A stretch of 7,387 nt of DNA from an uncultured Gammaproteobacteria bacterium. Its GTDB lineage: Bacteria > Pseudomonadota > Gammaproteobacteria > Pseudomonadales > Azotimanducaceae_A. This document shows positions 6,727-7,387 of the stretch, piece after piece. The notes under the pieces were generated by a model, which was given only the letters and a program-made list of their open reading frames with translations, ran no database searches and was not told where the DNA came from. The position numbers were made by a program, and so were the translations under genes. The stretch's first letter is position 1. The number at the start of each line of letters is the position of its first letter. Location of the stretch: the NCBI GenBank assembly GCA_913049565.1, contig CAJWZG010000142.1:1-7387 (forward strand), written 5' to 3'.

Positions 6727-6743
6727 GATGTGAATAACACATC
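6727..6743. promoter_or_regulatory. Perfect 6-5-6 palindrome between tlpA-like gene and arsC
   Basis: GATGTG-AATAA-CACATC is a perfect inverted repeat with arms of six bases and a five-base centre, the size and symmetry of a dimeric regulator's operator. It ends eight bases before the arsC -10 box (TATACT, 6752-6757) and covers the place where a -35 box would be. No regulator gene is in the window, and I do not recognise the motif as a known family site. Confidence 0.45.
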
Positions 6744-6751
6744 CGCCCGCC

Positions 6752-6757
6752 TATACT
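6752..6757 (+). promoter_or_regulatory. Candidate -10 box for arsC-wrbA
   Basis: TATACT matches five of six bases of TATAAT, and a transcript from it would start near 6764, about 20 bases before the arsC ATG. No good -35 lies 16-18 bases upstream (the 17-base position reads TGTGAA), which would fit a promoter needing an activator at the overlapping palindrome. Confidence 0.35.
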
Positions 6758-6784
6758 TCGGTCACCATCAACAGAGTTTGCGAT

Positions 6785-7135
6785 ATGTCAAAGTACACCA
6801 TCTATCACAACCCTCGCTGCTCGAAGTCTCGACAAACGTTAGCGTTGTTGCGTGAGAAGGACATTGAGCCTCAGGTGATCGAATACCTCAAAACCGCACC
6901 GAACGCGCATGATCTTAAAGCCATCAGTAAAAAGCTGGGACTCAGTGCTGCTGATATGGCTCGTACCAACGAAGCGGTTTTTTCTGAGCTAGGCTTGGCC
7001 GACCCATCAACCAGCGAGACGCAAATTTTTGACGCCATCGCAGCAAATCCTATCTTACTAGAACGTCCTATTGTGGTTCTGGGCGATAAAGCCGTGATCG
7101 GACGACCGCCTGAAAACGTGCTGGCCCTGTCATGA
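6785..7135 (+). CDS. arsC: ArsC-family reductase, short YfgD-type
   Basis: Thioredoxin-fold enzyme of 116 residues in the glutaredoxin-dependent ArsC/Spx superfamily. The catalytic loop YHNPRCSKSRQTL (7-19) holds Cys12, and the three arginines needed by plasmid R773 ArsC are all at matching positions: Arg60, Arg94 (LLERPIVV) and Arg107 (IGRPPENVL). The short length and the HNPRCSKSR and IGRPPE motifs are closest to the chromosomal YfgD subgroup (E. coli YfgD about 119 residues), usually labelled arsenate reductase although a physiological role in arsenate reduction is not always shown. No arsR, arsB or arsH is nearby. The ATG is fixed by the conserved N-terminus; only a weak AGAG lies upstream. 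Its TGA overlaps the ATG of wrbA, so the two are translationally coupled. Confidence 0.93.
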   Translation: MSKYTIYHNPRCSKSRQTLALLREKDIEPQVIEYLKTAPNAHDLKAISKKLGLSAADMARTNEAVFSELGLADPSTSETQIFDAIAANPILLERPIVVLGDKAVIGRPPENVLALS

Positions 7136-7387
7136 GTGATCCCTACGTACTGATTCTTTATTACTCTCGCACCCAAGGTACGCAAAGCCTCGCACTGCAG
7201 ATGGCTCGCGGCGTGGATCAAGTCCCCGGTATAGCGCCAAGAATCCGCACCGTGCCGCCAATCAGTGCGGTCAGCGAACGAACGGCTCCCAGCATCCCAG
7301 ACGACGGGGCCGTATTTTGCACCAAGGAAGACTTGATTCATTGCAGCGGCCTAGCGCTAGGTAGCGCGACACGCTTCGGCAACATGG
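7132..7387 (+). CDS. wrbA: WrbA-type NAD(P)H:quinone oxidoreductase, N-terminal 85 residues (cut by window edge)
   Basis: Flavodoxin-like FMN enzyme that reduces quinones by two electrons, limiting semiquinone and superoxide formation. The visible part begins MSDPYVLILYYSRTQGTQSL, the first strand and phosphate-binding loop for FMN (about residues 5-20), and ends with CSGLALGSATRFGNM (71-85), the conserved WrbA block that contacts FMN. From memory the closest match is P. aeruginosa PA0949, which also lies beside an ArsC-family gene. The start ATG overlaps the arsC stop (ATGA, 7132-7135) with no clear Shine-Dalgarno sequence, so translation probably depends on arsC. The remaining roughly 110-115 residues lie beyond the right edge. 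Confidence 0.93.
   Translation, partial: MSDPYVLILYYSRTQGTQSLALQMARGVDQVPGIAPRIRTVPPISAVSERTAPSIPDDGAVFCTKEDLIHCSGLALGSATRFGNM

Noticed and set aside
6725..6738. Possible FNR/Anr box TTGAT-GTGA-ATAAC
   Set aside because: Only the left half matches TTGAT-N4-ATCAA well, and its centre lies about 32 bases before the predicted start instead of about 41; the perfect GATGTG palindrome is the better explanation.
6542..6742. 66-codon minus-strand frame overlapping the thioredoxin start
   Set aside because: It overlaps the well-supported signal peptide and WCGPC gene in another frame and has no family features.

Overview
The window looks like chromosomal DNA from a free-living, Pseudomonas-like gammaproteobacterium, probably marine (a relative of the OM60/NOR5, SAR92 or Pseudomonas lineages; this is inferred from protein resemblance and gene order, not from a marker gene). 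Every protein that I recognise is closest in memory to Pseudomonas or Xanthomonas homologues. From memory, the set wrbA/arsC - thioredoxin - proS - aspS - yebC - ruvC follows the same order as the PA0949 to PA0965 stretch of P. aeruginosa. Layout: the left 3.3 kb is a minus-strand operon reading right to left: an FmdB-type zinc-ribbon protein (3030-3311), aspS (1177-2979), yebC (389-1126) and the first 120 codons of ruvC (1-362, cut by the window edge). Spacings are 50, 50 and 26 bases with no terminator between genes, so co-transcription is likely; ruvA and ruvB would be expected beyond the left edge. From 3312 to 3829 there is a 517-base non-coding stretch between divergent genes. It holds a good plus-strand sigma70-type promoter (3402-3430), several hairpins and a short uORF-like stretch. 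It ends at a plus-strand gene for a lysine/alanine-rich, histone H1-like protein with a C-terminal HU-family domain (3830-4270), followed by a strong intrinsic terminator (4305-4342). proS (4442-6148, plus) follows, with a 15-bp inverted repeat in its upstream region. Convergent to proS, 5 bases away, is a minus-strand TlpA-like thioredoxin lipoprotein (6154-6651). A 133-base divergent region containing a perfect 6-5-6 palindrome separates it from the arsC-wrbA pair (6785-7135 and 7132 to the window end), whose reading frames overlap by ATGA. Functionally this is mostly core information processing: two tRNA synthetases, a translation/transcription factor (YebC), Holliday-junction resolution (RuvC) and a nucleoid protein, next to a small redox/thiol group (TlpA, ArsC/YfgD-type reductase, WrbA). 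There is no mobile element, CRISPR array, tRNA or rRNA that I can see, and no obvious new enzyme system. The most unusual parts are the long structured leader in front of the H1/HU gene, the organisation of that gene itself (a codon-diverged 15-residue repeat and a possible internal start for a tail-less HU form), the inverted repeat ahead of proS, and sequence signs that the AspRS is non-discriminating.
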